The notes beneath the pieces are model-generated. The model made no database searches. It saw only the letters and a program-made list of their open reading frames with translations, and was not told the origin of the DNA. DNA of 64,000 nucleotides from an uncultured Prevotellaceae bacterium. GTDB taxonomy: Bacteria; Bacteroidota; Bacteroidia; Bacteroidales; Muribaculaceae. Shown here one piece after another: positions 1 to 8,795 of the stretch (the first letter of the stretch is position 1; every line of letters starts with the position of its first letter). The position numbers were made by a program, and so were the translations under genes. Where the stretch lies: NCBI GenBank assembly GCA_900541935.1, contig UQLZ01000005.1, forward strand, positions 1 to 64,000, in the 5' to 3' direction.

Positions 1-4
1 ATAA

Positions 5-301
5 TCGGAAAATTGGTCAAGTAAAGTATTCACTAATTTAATTCAACCAACAGGTATAATTAATAATCAACTGTATTCATTGTTGAAAAGATATGCACGC
101 TGTGATGCACCTTATTATAATGAATTAATAGGAACGCTGGCTTTGAGAGAGGAAAATTATAAAAAGGCAGTGCAGTGCCTAAAACTCGTACCTGAAAAAT
201 ATCAGAAAACTATATATGTGTCCTTTGGAAATATTTCATATGGTATAATTGGAATTTCAAGTATAACATATATATTTGTAGTATTGATTATTAATAATTA
301 A
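5..301 (+). pseudogene. 3' fragment of a TPR-like gene
   Basis: The frame is open from base 5, just after an in-frame TAA at 2-4, and ends at 301. The middle part, around the residues ELIGTLALREENYKKAVQCL, resembles one helical repeat of Bacteroidetes tetratricopeptide-type proteins. The last 25 residues are hydrophobic and look like readthrough rather than family sequence. There is no good ATG; a TTG at 80 is the only early start. I read it as the decayed tail of a larger gene, partly outside the window. The identification rests on one repeat-like segment and is weak. Confidence 0.35.
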
Positions 302-303
302 TA

Positions 304-1236
304 ATGAATAATTTAAAAATACAAGAGATAAAGGGAATGAGGCATCCTGATTTAATAGATAAATTGTTAGATGTCTGGAATGAATCTGTTAGATTGACTC
401 ATGGTTTCCTTACAGGATTGGATATTGAAAGCCTTTATCCATATGTAAAGGATGAACTTTTATCAATTCAACACTTAATAGTTGTACTTAATTGCAATCA
501 ACCTATTGGATTTATGGGTATTTGCAGAGATAAGATTGAAATGCTCTTCCTTTCTCCTGATTATCTCAATAGGGGAATAGGCAGTCTATTAATTGAAATT
601 GCTGAATGCCGGTATGGTGTAAAATGGGTTGATGTTAACGAGCAGAATGATAATGCTGTTCGCTTTTATACTCATAAAAAATTTAAGGTCTATGGCCGTG
701 ATGAATTAGATGGACAAGGCAATTCTTTACCAATTTTACACATGGTTAAAGAGAAATCAATCACAATTGAAATTGTTGAAAACAACAAGAAAGATTACAT
801 GGATTTTCTTATGCTTGGAGATGAGCAGGAAGATATGATTGCTCGCTATTTGGAACGCGGAAAAATGTTTGTAATGAAAATGTCAGAACAGGGTATGCCT
901 GTCTGTGTAGCTGTTGTTACAGATGAAGGCAATAATGTGTGTGAATTAAAAAATATTGCAGTTAAACCGGAATACCAAAGAAAAGGCTATGGGCGAAAAA
1001 TGATTAATTTTATATGTTGCTATTATATGCTCGATTTTGCAACTTTAATGGTCGGAACTGGTGATACTATTTCTAATACATCATTTTATAAATCTAATGG
1101 TTTCGTCTATTCTCATATTATAAAGGATTTTTTCACAAATAATTATGACCATATAATTGAAGAAGATGGAATCGTATTAAAAGATATGATATACTTTAGA
1201 AAAGAAATTGGGAATATTACAAAATATGCTAATTGA
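304..1236 (+). CDS. Tandem GNAT N-acetyltransferase (YjaB-like + YvbK-like fusion)
   Basis: Predicted cytoplasmic protein of 310 aa with two acetyl-CoA-dependent GNAT acetyltransferase domains in one chain. Domain 1 (about residues 1-150) carries an acetyl-CoA loop around LNRGIGSLLIE and resembles the YjaB type. Domain 2 (about 155-300) has the more canonical loop YQRKGYGRKMI and a YvbK-like ending (FYKSNGF, then KDFF, then a metal-site-like IIEEDGI segment). Substrate unknown. The gene starts 3 bp after the preceding remnant and is followed by a 110-bp gap. It could be accessory DNA, given the broken genes on both sides. The GNAT assignment is secure; the specific subfamily names are from remembered family patterns. 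Confidence 0.75.
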   Translation: MNNLKIQEIKGMRHPDLIDKLLDVWNESVRLTHGFLTGLDIESLYPYVKDELLSIQHLIVVLNCNQPIGFMGICRDKIEMLFLSPDYLNRGIGSLLIEIAECRYGVKWVDVNEQNDNAVRFYTHKKFKVYGRDELDGQGNSLPILHMVKEKSITIEIVENNKKDYMDFLMLGDEQEDMIARYLERGKMFVMKMSEQGMPVCVAVVTDEGNNVCELKNIAVKPEYQRKGYGRKMINFICCYYMLDFATLMVGTGDTISNTSFYKSNGFVYSHIIKDFFTNNYDHIIEEDGIVLKDMIYFRKEIGNITKYAN

Positions 1237-1346
1237 CTTAATGTAAAGTTATGCCAAGCAATAGTTAGTTTTTTATGAGTGTTTTGAAATGATTCTTGAC
1301 ACAATAATATTTTTAAATATACATAAACATACGCTTAAAACAAGTT

Positions 1347-2073
1347 ATGACAAGTAAAGAGAAAATAGACTACTTTATTGAGTTTTTTAGGTTAAATGCA
1401 CGCAAATCCTTAGAGTTGCATATTGCAAAAACAACTCCTCTTTTTGGAAGCACAAAATTAGGTGGAAAACCCGAAGTCCCTAATGATTTCATTTGGCCGG
1501 TAGATGAAACAAATCAACCGCTTTCTTTTCTATTACAGTTAGAATGTTCGGACGTTGCTGCGTATGGAATAGAAGCGGAATTTCCTAAAACTGGTTATAT
1601 GCATTTTTTCCAAGAGTTAAGCGATCGCTATTGGGAAGGAGAGGGGAATAGTGTTCGAGTTATATATATTAATGTGACAAAAGAGCTGTTGCATTAGGAG
1701 ACATTTCCTGCTAAATTAGCAGATGAATATCGTTTGCCAGAACTTAACTTGTCATTCAAAGAGCAAATAACATATCCGAAAGTGGAAGATATAAGCGGTC
1801 CTATGATGGATTTTATTAATGAAAATCTTAACAAATTTTTCTATGCTTCTGATTTAATAGATGCATACGAAGATACTGGTGCCGTTGCGAGGATATTTGG
1901 ATATGCACGTTTGTTGCAAGACCATATAGTAGATGATGTAGATGCTAATGTCCTATTACTTCATGTAAATTCAATTTACTCTGAGTCCGCTGTTGAATTG
2001 ATGTATGGAGATTGTGGAAGTGCATATTTGTTACATAGTGATTAAGAGTGATAATATGGTAACGTCGTTTTAA
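1347..2073 (+). pseudogene. DUF1963 (YwqG-like) protein, broken by a stop and a frameshift
   Basis: Residues 1-116 match the start of DUF1963 proteins (GSTKLGGKPEVPNDFIWP, then PLSFLLQLECSDV). An in-frame TAG at 1695-1697 ends the frame, but the same frame continues directly with family sequence (ETFPAKL, RLPELNLSF, later IFGYARLLQD and MYGDCGSAY) to a TAA at 2043-2045. A CAG (Gln) to TAG change would explain the first stop. At the C-terminus the expected family ending appears in another frame (YIVIKSDN, about 2032-2073), which suggests a second lesion. Function of the family is unknown. The two pieces lie in one frame, so this is one decayed gene rather than two genes. Confidence 0.7.
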
Positions 2074-2163
2074 GCATGCGGTGTAATTCAACAACAATTC
2101 AACACTGAAACTTAAACAGTTAAAAAAAGGCAGTAAAATATCGTGGTTTTGACATAAAATGAT

Positions 2164-2171
2164 TATCTTTG
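2164..2171 (+). promoter_or_regulatory. -7 element upstream of dnaN
   Basis: TATCTTTG matches the Bacteroidetes -7 consensus TAnnTTTG, 75 bp before the dnaN start. No TTG lies at the usual 19-21 bp upstream, so only the -7 half is supported. Confidence 0.45.
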
Positions 2172-2245
2172 TATGATATAATATAAGGATAAACCTTGTG
2201 GTTTTAGTCCAAAATATGATAAGATAATAATAAAAACAGATATAT

Positions 2246-3370
2246 ATGAAATTTTCAGTTTCAAGTAAGGTCATGTTGGCTCATTTGTCAGCAGTTAGTA
2301 AAGTTGTATCAACAAAGTCAAACATTGCAATATTGTCAAATTTCCTGTTTGTAGTCAAAGATGGCAAATTGATTGTTACAGGAACAGATAAAGAAAGTAC
2401 AATTGTAGCGAATGTCCCGGTAGAAGATGTTGAAGGAGAACTTTCATTCGCTATCAGCGTGAAAAAGCTGCTTGATCTTTTTAAGGAAATGCCAGAACAA
2501 GGTGTTACTTTCGAAGTAGATGAAAATACATTTGAAACATCAATCAGATGCCTTAACGGAGAATTTAAATTTGCCGGACTTGACGGTGCGGAATTTCCAG
2601 AAAGAGAGGCTCATGAAGAAGAGCTGTTTTCAATGACAATTCCAGCGTCGGAAATACCAAGGAGTCTTGATAAAACCATCTTTGCTGCAGGAACAGATCC
2701 TATGCGTCCTGTAATGATGGGTATTCTTTGGGATATTAAAGAAGATAGCATCGTTTTTGTTTCATCTGACACGCATAAACTTGCCAGATATATAAATAAA
2801 TCAGTTAAACCAAATATTCAGGGTTCTTTTATTTTGCCAGTTAAAATAGCTGCGGTATTGACAAGCATTTTAGAAAAACAGGAGCAAGATGTCGTGGTTT
2901 CATTCGATTCTAAAAGTGTAATGTTTGAAGCTGGTGATTATTTGTTAGAATGTCGTTTTATCAATGGAAAATATCCTAATTATAACGCTGTTATTCCTCA
3001 AAATAACCCGTACGAGATTACAGTAGATAAAAATGCTCTACTCAATGTTGTTAAGAGAGTCTCTATTTTTGCAACTGATGGAGGCTTGATTCAGATGAAT
3101 ATATCTAATAATCAACTCCTTTTAAAGGCAACAGATCCAGAAATGCTCTCAAATGCAGAAGAACGGTTGGCTTGCGAATATCAAGGTGAAGACTTGTCTA
3201 TAGGATTCCATAAAGACAGACTTATTGAGGTGCTTAATAGTTTTAATGTTGATAATATTATCATTAAAATATCAGACCCTGCTCGCCCAGGACTGTTCTT
3301 GCCAGTTGAGCAAAAAGAAGATGAAGATTGGGTGGTTTTAGTTATGCCAATGATGATACCTAACGTATAG
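2246..3370 (+). CDS. dnaN: DNA polymerase III subunit beta (sliding clamp)
   Basis: Ring-shaped clamp that tethers the replicative polymerase to DNA; cytoplasmic, acts as a dimer. The 374-aa length and three-domain layout fit the family; recognisable stretches are the N-terminal KFSVSSKVMLAHLSAVSKVV, the central TIPASEIPRSLDKTIFAAG and the C-terminal VVLVMPMMI. It opens a compact operon: dnaQ-like, coaBC, DUF4835, recN and rlmB follow with gaps of 1-4 bp, so the six are probably co-transcribed from the -7 element at 2164. The location away from dnaA is common in Bacteroidetes. Nothing appears broken. Confidence 0.97.
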   Translation: MKFSVSSKVMLAHLSAVSKVVSTKSNIAILSNFLFVVKDGKLIVTGTDKESTIVANVPVEDVEGELSFAISVKKLLDLFKEMPEQGVTFEVDENTFETSIRCLNGEFKFAGLDGAEFPEREAHEEELFSMTIPASEIPRSLDKTIFAAGTDPMRPVMMGILWDIKEDSIVFVSSDTHKLARYINKSVKPNIQGSFILPVKIAAVLTSILEKQEQDVVVSFDSKSVMFEAGDYLLECRFINGKYPNYNAVIPQNNPYEITVDKNALLNVVKRVSIFATDGGLIQMNISNNQLLLKATDPEMLSNAEERLACEYQGEDLSIGFHKDRLIEVLNSFNVDNIIIKISDPARPGLFLPVEQKEDEDWVVLVMPMMIPNV

Positions 3371-3373
3371 TCT

Positions 3374-4135
3374 ATGGAACTGAATTTGAAAAATCCGTTG
3401 ATTTTTTTTGACCTTGAAACAACTGGGGTAAATATTTCAAAAGATAGAATTGTTGAAATTTCACTAATTAAAGTGATGCCGAGTGGTCAAGAAATTGAAA
3501 AAACATTGCGAATTAATCCAGAAATGCCTATTCCTGCAGAAGCAACAGCTGTTCATCATATTACTGATGAAGATGTTAAGAATGCTCCAACGTTTAAACA
3601 GGTAGCTAAAGAACTTGGTAAATTTTTTGAAGGGTGTGATATAGCAGGCTTCAATAGTAACAAGTTTGATATCCCATTGCTTATGGAGGAATTTCTTAGA
3701 GCGGATGTTAATGTTGACTTGTCAAGACATCGTTTTATTGATGTGCAGACTATTTTTCACAAGATGGAACAGCGGACACTTGTCGCTGCATATAAATTCT
3801 ATTGTGGAAAGAATCTTGAGGATGCTCATTCTGCAAATGCTGATACAAAAGCAACTTATGAAGTGCTGAAAGCACAATTGGATAGGTATCCAGAATTAAA
3901 AAATGACGTTGAGTTTTTATCCACGTTTTCTACACATAATAGAAATGTGGATTTGGCGGGGCGTATTATTTATAACGATCAGAAAGTACCTGTTTTTAAT
4001 TTTGGCAAATATAAGGGCGTTTCAGTTGAAGAAGTCTTGCGTAAAGATATGGGCTACTTCGGTTGGATGATGAATGGAGATTTTCCGCTTAATACAAAAC
4101 AGGTTCTAACAAATATAAAGTTAAATATGCGTTAA
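3374..4135 (+). CDS. DnaQ-like 3'-5' exonuclease (DNA polymerase III epsilon type)
   Basis: DEDDh exonuclease, 253 aa. Exo I is FFDLETTGV (Asp and Glu, near residues 13-15), Exo II is GFNSNKFDIP, and Exo III is the HSANADT segment near residue 156. This supports 3'-5' exonuclease activity, probably proofreading for the polymerase. A C-terminal extension after the nuclease domain (about 175-253, with VFNFGKYKGVSVEEV) is a separate small module, seen in many Bacteroidetes homologues and possibly related to DUF3820. It starts 3 bp after dnaN, which supports a replication role. Whether it is the true epsilon subunit or a DnaQ paralogue cannot be settled from this window, so no symbol is given. 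Confidence 0.88.
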   Translation: MELNLKNPLIFFDLETTGVNISKDRIVEISLIKVMPSGQEIEKTLRINPEMPIPAEATAVHHITDEDVKNAPTFKQVAKELGKFFEGCDIAGFNSNKFDIPLLMEEFLRADVNVDLSRHRFIDVQTIFHKMEQRTLVAAYKFYCGKNLEDAHSANADTKATYEVLKAQLDRYPELKNDVEFLSTFSTHNRNVDLAGRIIYNDQKVPVFNFGKYKGVSVEEVLRKDMGYFGWMMNGDFPLNTKQVLTNIKLNMR

Positions 4136-4136
4136 T

Positions 4137-5342
4137 ATGCTAAAAGGAAAGCATATAATATTGGGAATATCTGGAGGAATTGCTGCCTATAAAAGCGTTT
4201 CTCTCTTGCGTTTGTTTGTAAAGGCTGGGGCAGAAGTGCAGGTTGTTATTACACCTTCAGGTAAGGAGTTTATAACTCCCGTTACATTATCCGCACTTAG
4301 CGGCAAGCCTGTTATAAGTGAGTTCTTTACTGCCAATACAGGTTCTTGGAATAGTCATGTTGATTTGGGCTTATGGGCAGATGCAATGGTTATTGCTCCA
4401 GCAACAGCTTCAACAATTGCCAAAATGGCTAATGGCGTTGCTGACAATATGCTAATTACAACATATCTTTCTGCTAAAGCACAAGTTTTTGTTGCACCTG
4501 CTATGGATTTGGATATGTTTGCCCATCCGTCAACCCAACATAATATTGAACTTTTAAAAAGTTATGGTAATATAATAGTTGATTCACCAGAGGGAGAACT
4601 GGCAAGCCATTTGATAGGAAAAGGAAGAATGGAAGAACCTGAAGGTATTTTTGCAGCTGTTGAGAATTTCTTTGCGCAAAAAGAAGATTTAAAAGGAAAG
4701 AAAGTAATGATAACAGCAGGTCCGACATACGAAAAAATAGATCCTGTGAGGTTTATTGGAAATTACTCTTCCGGAAAAATGGGTTATGCTATTGCTGAGG
4801 AGTGTGCTAATAGAGGTGCTCAAGTAACGCTCATTAGCGGACCGGTTTCAATCAAGTGTAGTCATAATGGTGTTGAAATTATTAGAGTGGAGTCGGCAGA
4901 AGAAATGTATAAGGCCTCAGTCCAGGAATTTACTAAATCTGATGTAGCTATATTATCGGCGGCTGTGGCTGATTATGCTCCTGTTGAAATTTCTACCTCT
5001 AAGATAAAAAGAGAAAAGCAGGATATACCTGTAATTCGCCTTAAAAAGAATCCTGATATTGCTGCTTCTTTGGGCCAGACTAAAAGTAAAGGACAATTAC
5101 TTGTTGGTTTTGCACTTGAGACTGACAATGAGGTCCAAAATGCAATTGATAAAATCAAAAGGAAGAATCTCGATTTCATAGTACTAAATTCCTTGGCAGA
5201 TAAGAACGCAGGTTTTGGAGTTGACACAAATAAGGTTACAATAATAGATCGTGATGATTCTTTGTCAAATTATGAATTGAAAACAAAAAAAGAAGTTGCG
5301 AAAGATATAGTAAATTATCTTGTTGCAAAACTTCAAAAATAG
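4137..5342 (+). CDS. coaBC: Bifunctional phosphopantothenoylcysteine decarboxylase / phosphopantothenate-cysteine ligase
   Basis: Catalyses two consecutive steps of coenzyme A synthesis: ligation of cysteine to 4'-phosphopantothenate (CoaB, C-terminal) and FMN-dependent decarboxylation of the product (CoaC, N-terminal). The CoaC half (about 1-180) shows GISGGIAAYK, the catalytic-histidine region SHVDLGLWAD and the PAMDLDM motif. The CoaB half (about 185-401) shows KKVMITAGPTYEKIDPVRF, SSGKMGYAIA and AVADYAP. The 401-aa length is typical. It is one base from the dnaQ-like gene and four from the next gene. coaE lies about 6 kb downstream in this window and completes the pathway. Confidence 0.96.
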   Translation: MLKGKHIILGISGGIAAYKSVSLLRLFVKAGAEVQVVITPSGKEFITPVTLSALSGKPVISEFFTANTGSWNSHVDLGLWADAMVIAPATASTIAKMANGVADNMLITTYLSAKAQVFVAPAMDLDMFAHPSTQHNIELLKSYGNIIVDSPEGELASHLIGKGRMEEPEGIFAAVENFFAQKEDLKGKKVMITAGPTYEKIDPVRFIGNYSSGKMGYAIAEECANRGAQVTLISGPVSIKCSHNGVEIIRVESAEEMYKASVQEFTKSDVAILSAAVADYAPVEISTSKIKREKQDIPVIRLKKNPDIAASLGQTKSKGQLLVGFALETDNEVQNAIDKIKRKNLDFIVLNSLADKNAGFGVDTNKVTIIDRDDSLSNYELKTKKEVAKDIVNYLVAKLQK

Positions 5343-5346
5343 TTCT

Positions 5347-6249
5347 ATGAAATTTCTAAAATTAATATTAGTCTTGTGTACTCTACTCCCTTTTAGGATG
5401 GTAGGGCAAGAGTTGAATTGCTCAGTTGAAATCAATACAGATAAGATTTCTGGCACGGACAAACAAATCTTTACAACTTTAAAGAATGCCATTACCGAGT
5501 ATATGAATGAGCGTCAGTGGGGTAACTCAAAGTTCCTTACAAATGAAAGAATAGAGTGCAAATTGTTCTTTACAATTGGCTCCTTTGATGGAACGACTAT
5601 GGCTGGCGATTTGCAAGTTCAGTCACTTAGACCTGTATATAATAGTTCATATACAACAACTCTTATTAATTTTAGAGATACAAATATTGAATTTCAGTAT
5701 CAAGAGAATGAACCGTTAGTCTTTTCAGAAACATCTATGGAAGGAAATCTTACGGCGATTTTAAATTTTTATGCTTATATGATTCTTGCCATTGATTTCG
5801 ACAGTTTTTCTCCTAATGGCGGCGATTATTATTACGAAAAGGCTGCGAATATAGTCAATATGGGACAAAGTTCTGGCGAAAAGGGCTGGAAAGCATTTGA
5901 AGACAACAAAAATAGAAGCGCAGTGTTGTCTGCGTATATGGATAAATCGACAAGCGGGATTAGAACTCTGCTCTATAATTACCATAGAAAAGGGCTTGAT
6001 GAGATGGTTTTAAGCCCAGATAAAGGAAGAATGGTGATTACACAGTCTCTTGAAATTATTGCACAAATTCATGAAATAGCACCAATGTCTGTTGCGTTGT
6101 CTATGTTCAAGGATGCAAAACTTGATGAACTTGTAAACGTATACTCTAAGTCTAATATGACAGAGAAAAACAATGTATATGAACTTCTTTACAAGTTATA
6201 TCCTACAGAAACAGATAGATTGAACCGTATTAAACAAGAGCAGGATTAG
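5347..6249 (+). CDS. DUF4835 family secreted protein (possible PorD-type)
   Basis: Predicted exported protein of 300 aa, with a signal peptide ending near VGQ (residues 1-21). A longer frame begins at 5320, inside coaBC; the ATG at 5347 gives the signal peptide directly and is preferred. The body has the family features QELNCSVEINTDKISGTDK and YAYMILAIDFDSFSPNGG. Position between coaBC and recN is the usual one in Bacteroidetes. As I recall, this family is sometimes annotated as a type IX secretion protein, PorD; I give that only as a possibility, since no other type IX gene is in this window. Function otherwise unknown. Confidence 0.8.
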   Translation: MKFLKLILVLCTLLPFRMVGQELNCSVEINTDKISGTDKQIFTTLKNAITEYMNERQWGNSKFLTNERIECKLFFTIGSFDGTTMAGDLQVQSLRPVYNSSYTTTLINFRDTNIEFQYQENEPLVFSETSMEGNLTAILNFYAYMILAIDFDSFSPNGGDYYYEKAANIVNMGQSSGEKGWKAFEDNKNRSAVLSAYMDKSTSGIRTLLYNYHRKGLDEMVLSPDKGRMVITQSLEIIAQIHEIAPMSVALSMFKDAKLDELVNVYSKSNMTEKNNVYELLYKLYPTETDRLNRIKQEQD

Positions 6250-6251
6250 TT

Positions 6252-7907
6252 ATGCTGAAATTATTACGAATCTCAAATTATGCCCTTATTGATTTCCTTG
6301 AGATTAATCTTGAAGAGGGATTAACGATTATAACAGGTGAGACAGGTGCTGGTAAGTCTATTATCATGGGTGCTTTATCATTACTTCTTGGACAGAGATT
6401 TGATGCTAAAATTATAAGAAATAATGAAAAAAAGTCGGTGATTGAAGCTTGCTTTAGGGTAACGGGTTATAATCTTGAAAACATTTTTGCCTCGAATGAT
6501 ATAGATGATTTGGGAGAAGAGTGTATTTTGAGACGCGAAATACTTCCCAATGGCAGAACAAGGGCATTTGTAAATGATACACCTGTAAATTTGGTAACTC
6601 TTGAAGTAATAGCATTAAGTCTTGTCGATATCCATTCACAGCATAGTAATGCATTGTTACTTAAACCAGAATATAGATTGCAAATTTTGGACAGTCTTGC
6701 GGATAACGAACATTTAAGGAAGGAATACAAGTCAATTTATTCTGAATACTGTAATGTTAGAAAGCATTTGCAACAGGAAAAAGAGAGGATTGAAAAGAAT
6801 AGAGATAATGAGGAATATTTTAAATTCCAATTGTCACAAATAAAGCCACTTAAATTAAAAGATGGAGAACAGGAAAATCTTGAACAAAGCTATAAGGTTT
6901 TGTCAAATGTTGCAGAAATCAAGGAGAAAATATATTTGGCAACAGAATGGATTGGCAATGGAACTTCTTCTGTGTTGACAAAACTCCAAAAGACGCTAAC
7001 GTCATTGGAGAGCATTAGAGAAATGTTTGATGCCTCAGGTCAGATTATAGAACGCCTAGAGCCAATTTTAATTGAATTGCAAGACATTTATGATACCTTA
7101 AACGGTGAAGTTGATAATCTTACAGACAACCCTGCAGAGTTGGCAGAAATAGATACACGTCTAAATATGATTTATGCACTTCAACAAAAGCATCATGTTG
7201 GAACTGTTGCCGAATTGATTGAAATACAGAGGGGCTTGGAAAAATCATTGTCGGAGATTCAAAATTCAGATGAGGAATTGTCAGGACTTGAAGCAAAGTT
7301 GAAGGATTTGGAGAAATCTTTGTCTGAGACTGCTGATAATCTTTCTAAATCAAGAATGGAAGCGGCAAGTGTCTTTGAGAAAGAATTGATAGATATAGCC
7401 GTTCCTTTAGGATTGAAGAACTTGCAGTTTAAGGTGTATAGGAAAAAGATAGAGTATAATTCTTTAGGTAACGACTCTGTTACTTTCTCTGTCGGATTTA
7501 ATAAAAATCAGCAACTTATGCCAGTTGAAAAGACCGCCTCTGGAGGAGAATTGTCTCGTTTAATGCTTTCAATTAAGTATATTATAGCAAAATCAATGCA
7601 GTTGCCATCAATTATTTTTGATGAGATTGATACCGGAGTATCTGGCGAGATTGCCAATAAGATTGGTGAAATGATGAAAAAAATCTCTAAGCAGATTCAG
7701 GTAATAACAATAACTCACCTTCCACAGGTTGCAGCATTGGGAGATTGCCATTTTAAGGTATATAAAAAGGATAATGACAATACAACAATAACAAATATTA
7801 AGCAGTTGGATAATAATGATAGGGTATTGGAAATAGCAGGAATGCTAAGTGGTGCTACTATTAATGATGCTGCTATAGAAAATGCTAAGTCTCTGTTAAA
7901 ATTATAA
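6252..7907 (+). CDS. recN: DNA repair protein RecN
   Basis: SMC-like ATPase of double-strand break repair. The N-terminal ATP-binding half has a Walker A at residues 30-37 (GETGAGKS) and the conserved HSQHSNALLL segment. A long coiled-coil region fills about 150-400. The C-terminal half has the ABC signature TASGGELSRLMLSIK and a Walker B of IIFDEIDTGVSGEIA, followed by ITHLPQVAALGD. At 551 aa it is full length. It sits 2 bp after the DUF4835 gene and 4 bp before rlmB, in the same operon. Confidence 0.97.
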   Translation: MLKLLRISNYALIDFLEINLEEGLTIITGETGAGKSIIMGALSLLLGQRFDAKIIRNNEKKSVIEACFRVTGYNLENIFASNDIDDLGEECILRREILPNGRTRAFVNDTPVNLVTLEVIALSLVDIHSQHSNALLLKPEYRLQILDSLADNEHLRKEYKSIYSEYCNVRKHLQQEKERIEKNRDNEEYFKFQLSQIKPLKLKDGEQENLEQSYKVLSNVAEIKEKIYLATEWIGNGTSSVLTKLQKTLTSLESIREMFDASGQIIERLEPILIELQDIYDTLNGEVDNLTDNPAELAEIDTRLNMIYALQQKHHVGTVAELIEIQRGLEKSLSEIQNSDEELSGLEAKLKDLEKSLSETADNLSKSRMEAASVFEKELIDIAVPLGLKNLQFKVYRKKIEYNSLGNDSVTFSVGFNKNQQLMPVEKTASGGELSRLMLSIKYIIAKSMQLPSIIFDEIDTGVSGEIANKIGEMMKKISKQIQVITITHLPQVAALGDCHFKVYKKDNDNTTITNIKQLDNNDRVLEIAGMLSGATINDAAIENAKSLLKL

Positions 7908-7911
7908 AGCG

Positions 7912-8661
7912 ATGTTACAGTCTAATGAATATATTTTTGGCATAAGAGCCGTTATTGAAGCCATTGCTTCAGGTAAAGAGATTGACAGAATCTTGATTAA
8001 GAAAGATTTGTCAGGAGAACTTTCTGCTGAACTTTTTCAGATTATAAAGGAATATAAGGTTTTGACGCAACGTGTGCCTGTTGAAAAATTGAATAGGATT
8101 ACGCGTAAGAATCACCAAGGAGTAATTGCAATATTTTCACCAGTTAGTTATGAAAATATCGACAATCTTGTACCAACACTTTATGAGTCAGGCAAAACTC
8201 CGTTCTTAGTAGTTCTTGATGGAATAACAGATGTGCGTAACTTTGGCGCAATTGCAAGGACATGCGAATGTGCAGGTGTGGATGCTATAGTTATTCCAGA
8301 GAGGGGTAGCGTTTCTATTAATGCAGATGCAGTAAAAACTTCTGCTGGTGCATTGCTGCATATTCCGGTTGCAAGAGTGAGAAACCTAAACGAAACAATT
8401 AAGCAATTGAAAAATTCAGGAATGTCGATTGTTGGAGTTACAGAAAAGGGAAGCTCTGATTATACTAAGGCGAATTTGCAATTACCAACCGCTTTAATTA
8501 TGGGAGCGGAGGATACTGGAATCTCGGCAGAAAATCTTAGAGAATGTGATTTCTTCGCGGCAATTCCGATGTATGGTAAAATAAATTCATTGAATGTTTC
8601 GGTAGCCGCAGGTATAATGATTTATGAGGTTATTCGTCAGCGCAATTCGGATATTCTTTAG
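7912..8661 (+). CDS. rlmB: 23S rRNA (guanosine-2'-O-)-methyltransferase, RlmB type
   Basis: SpoU/TrmH-family SPOUT methyltransferase, 249 aa, using S-adenosylmethionine to methylate a guanosine ribose in 23S rRNA. The N-terminal substrate-binding domain (1-85) starts with SNEYIFGIRAVIEAI. The knotted catalytic domain shows motif 1 (LDGITDVRNFGAIART), motif 2 (LIMGAEDTGIS) and motif 3 (IPMYGKINSLNVSVAAGI). It is the last gene of the operon beginning at dnaN. The RlmB assignment over the tRNA-modifying TrmH relatives is based on length and the N-terminal domain. Confidence 0.88.
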   Translation: MLQSNEYIFGIRAVIEAIASGKEIDRILIKKDLSGELSAELFQIIKEYKVLTQRVPVEKLNRITRKNHQGVIAIFSPVSYENIDNLVPTLYESGKTPFLVVLDGITDVRNFGAIARTCECAGVDAIVIPERGSVSINADAVKTSAGALLHIPVARVRNLNETIKQLKNSGMSIVGVTEKGSSDYTKANLQLPTALIMGAEDTGISAENLRECDFFAAIPMYGKINSLNVSVAAGIMIYEVIRQRNSDIL

Positions 8662-8766
8662 ATTATTTATTTGTTATAAATACAAATTGTTGAAAAAGAT
8701 AGGTATAGGTTCGATGTGAAAACTGAAAAACTATGTTTTTTGTTTTTTTCTACACACACTTTGCAC

Positions 8767-8774
8767 TATCTTTG
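8767..8774 (+). promoter_or_regulatory. -7 element of nusB promoter
   Basis: TATCTTTG matches TAnnTTTG; a T-rich tract with TTTG at 8739-8742 lies upstream at a slightly long spacing (24 bp). The predicted start of transcription, near 8780, leaves a TTG at 8784 almost without a leader and so favours the ATG at 8796 as the nusB start. Confidence 0.6.
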
Positions 8775-8795
8775 TAGTGAAAATTGATTGACAAT

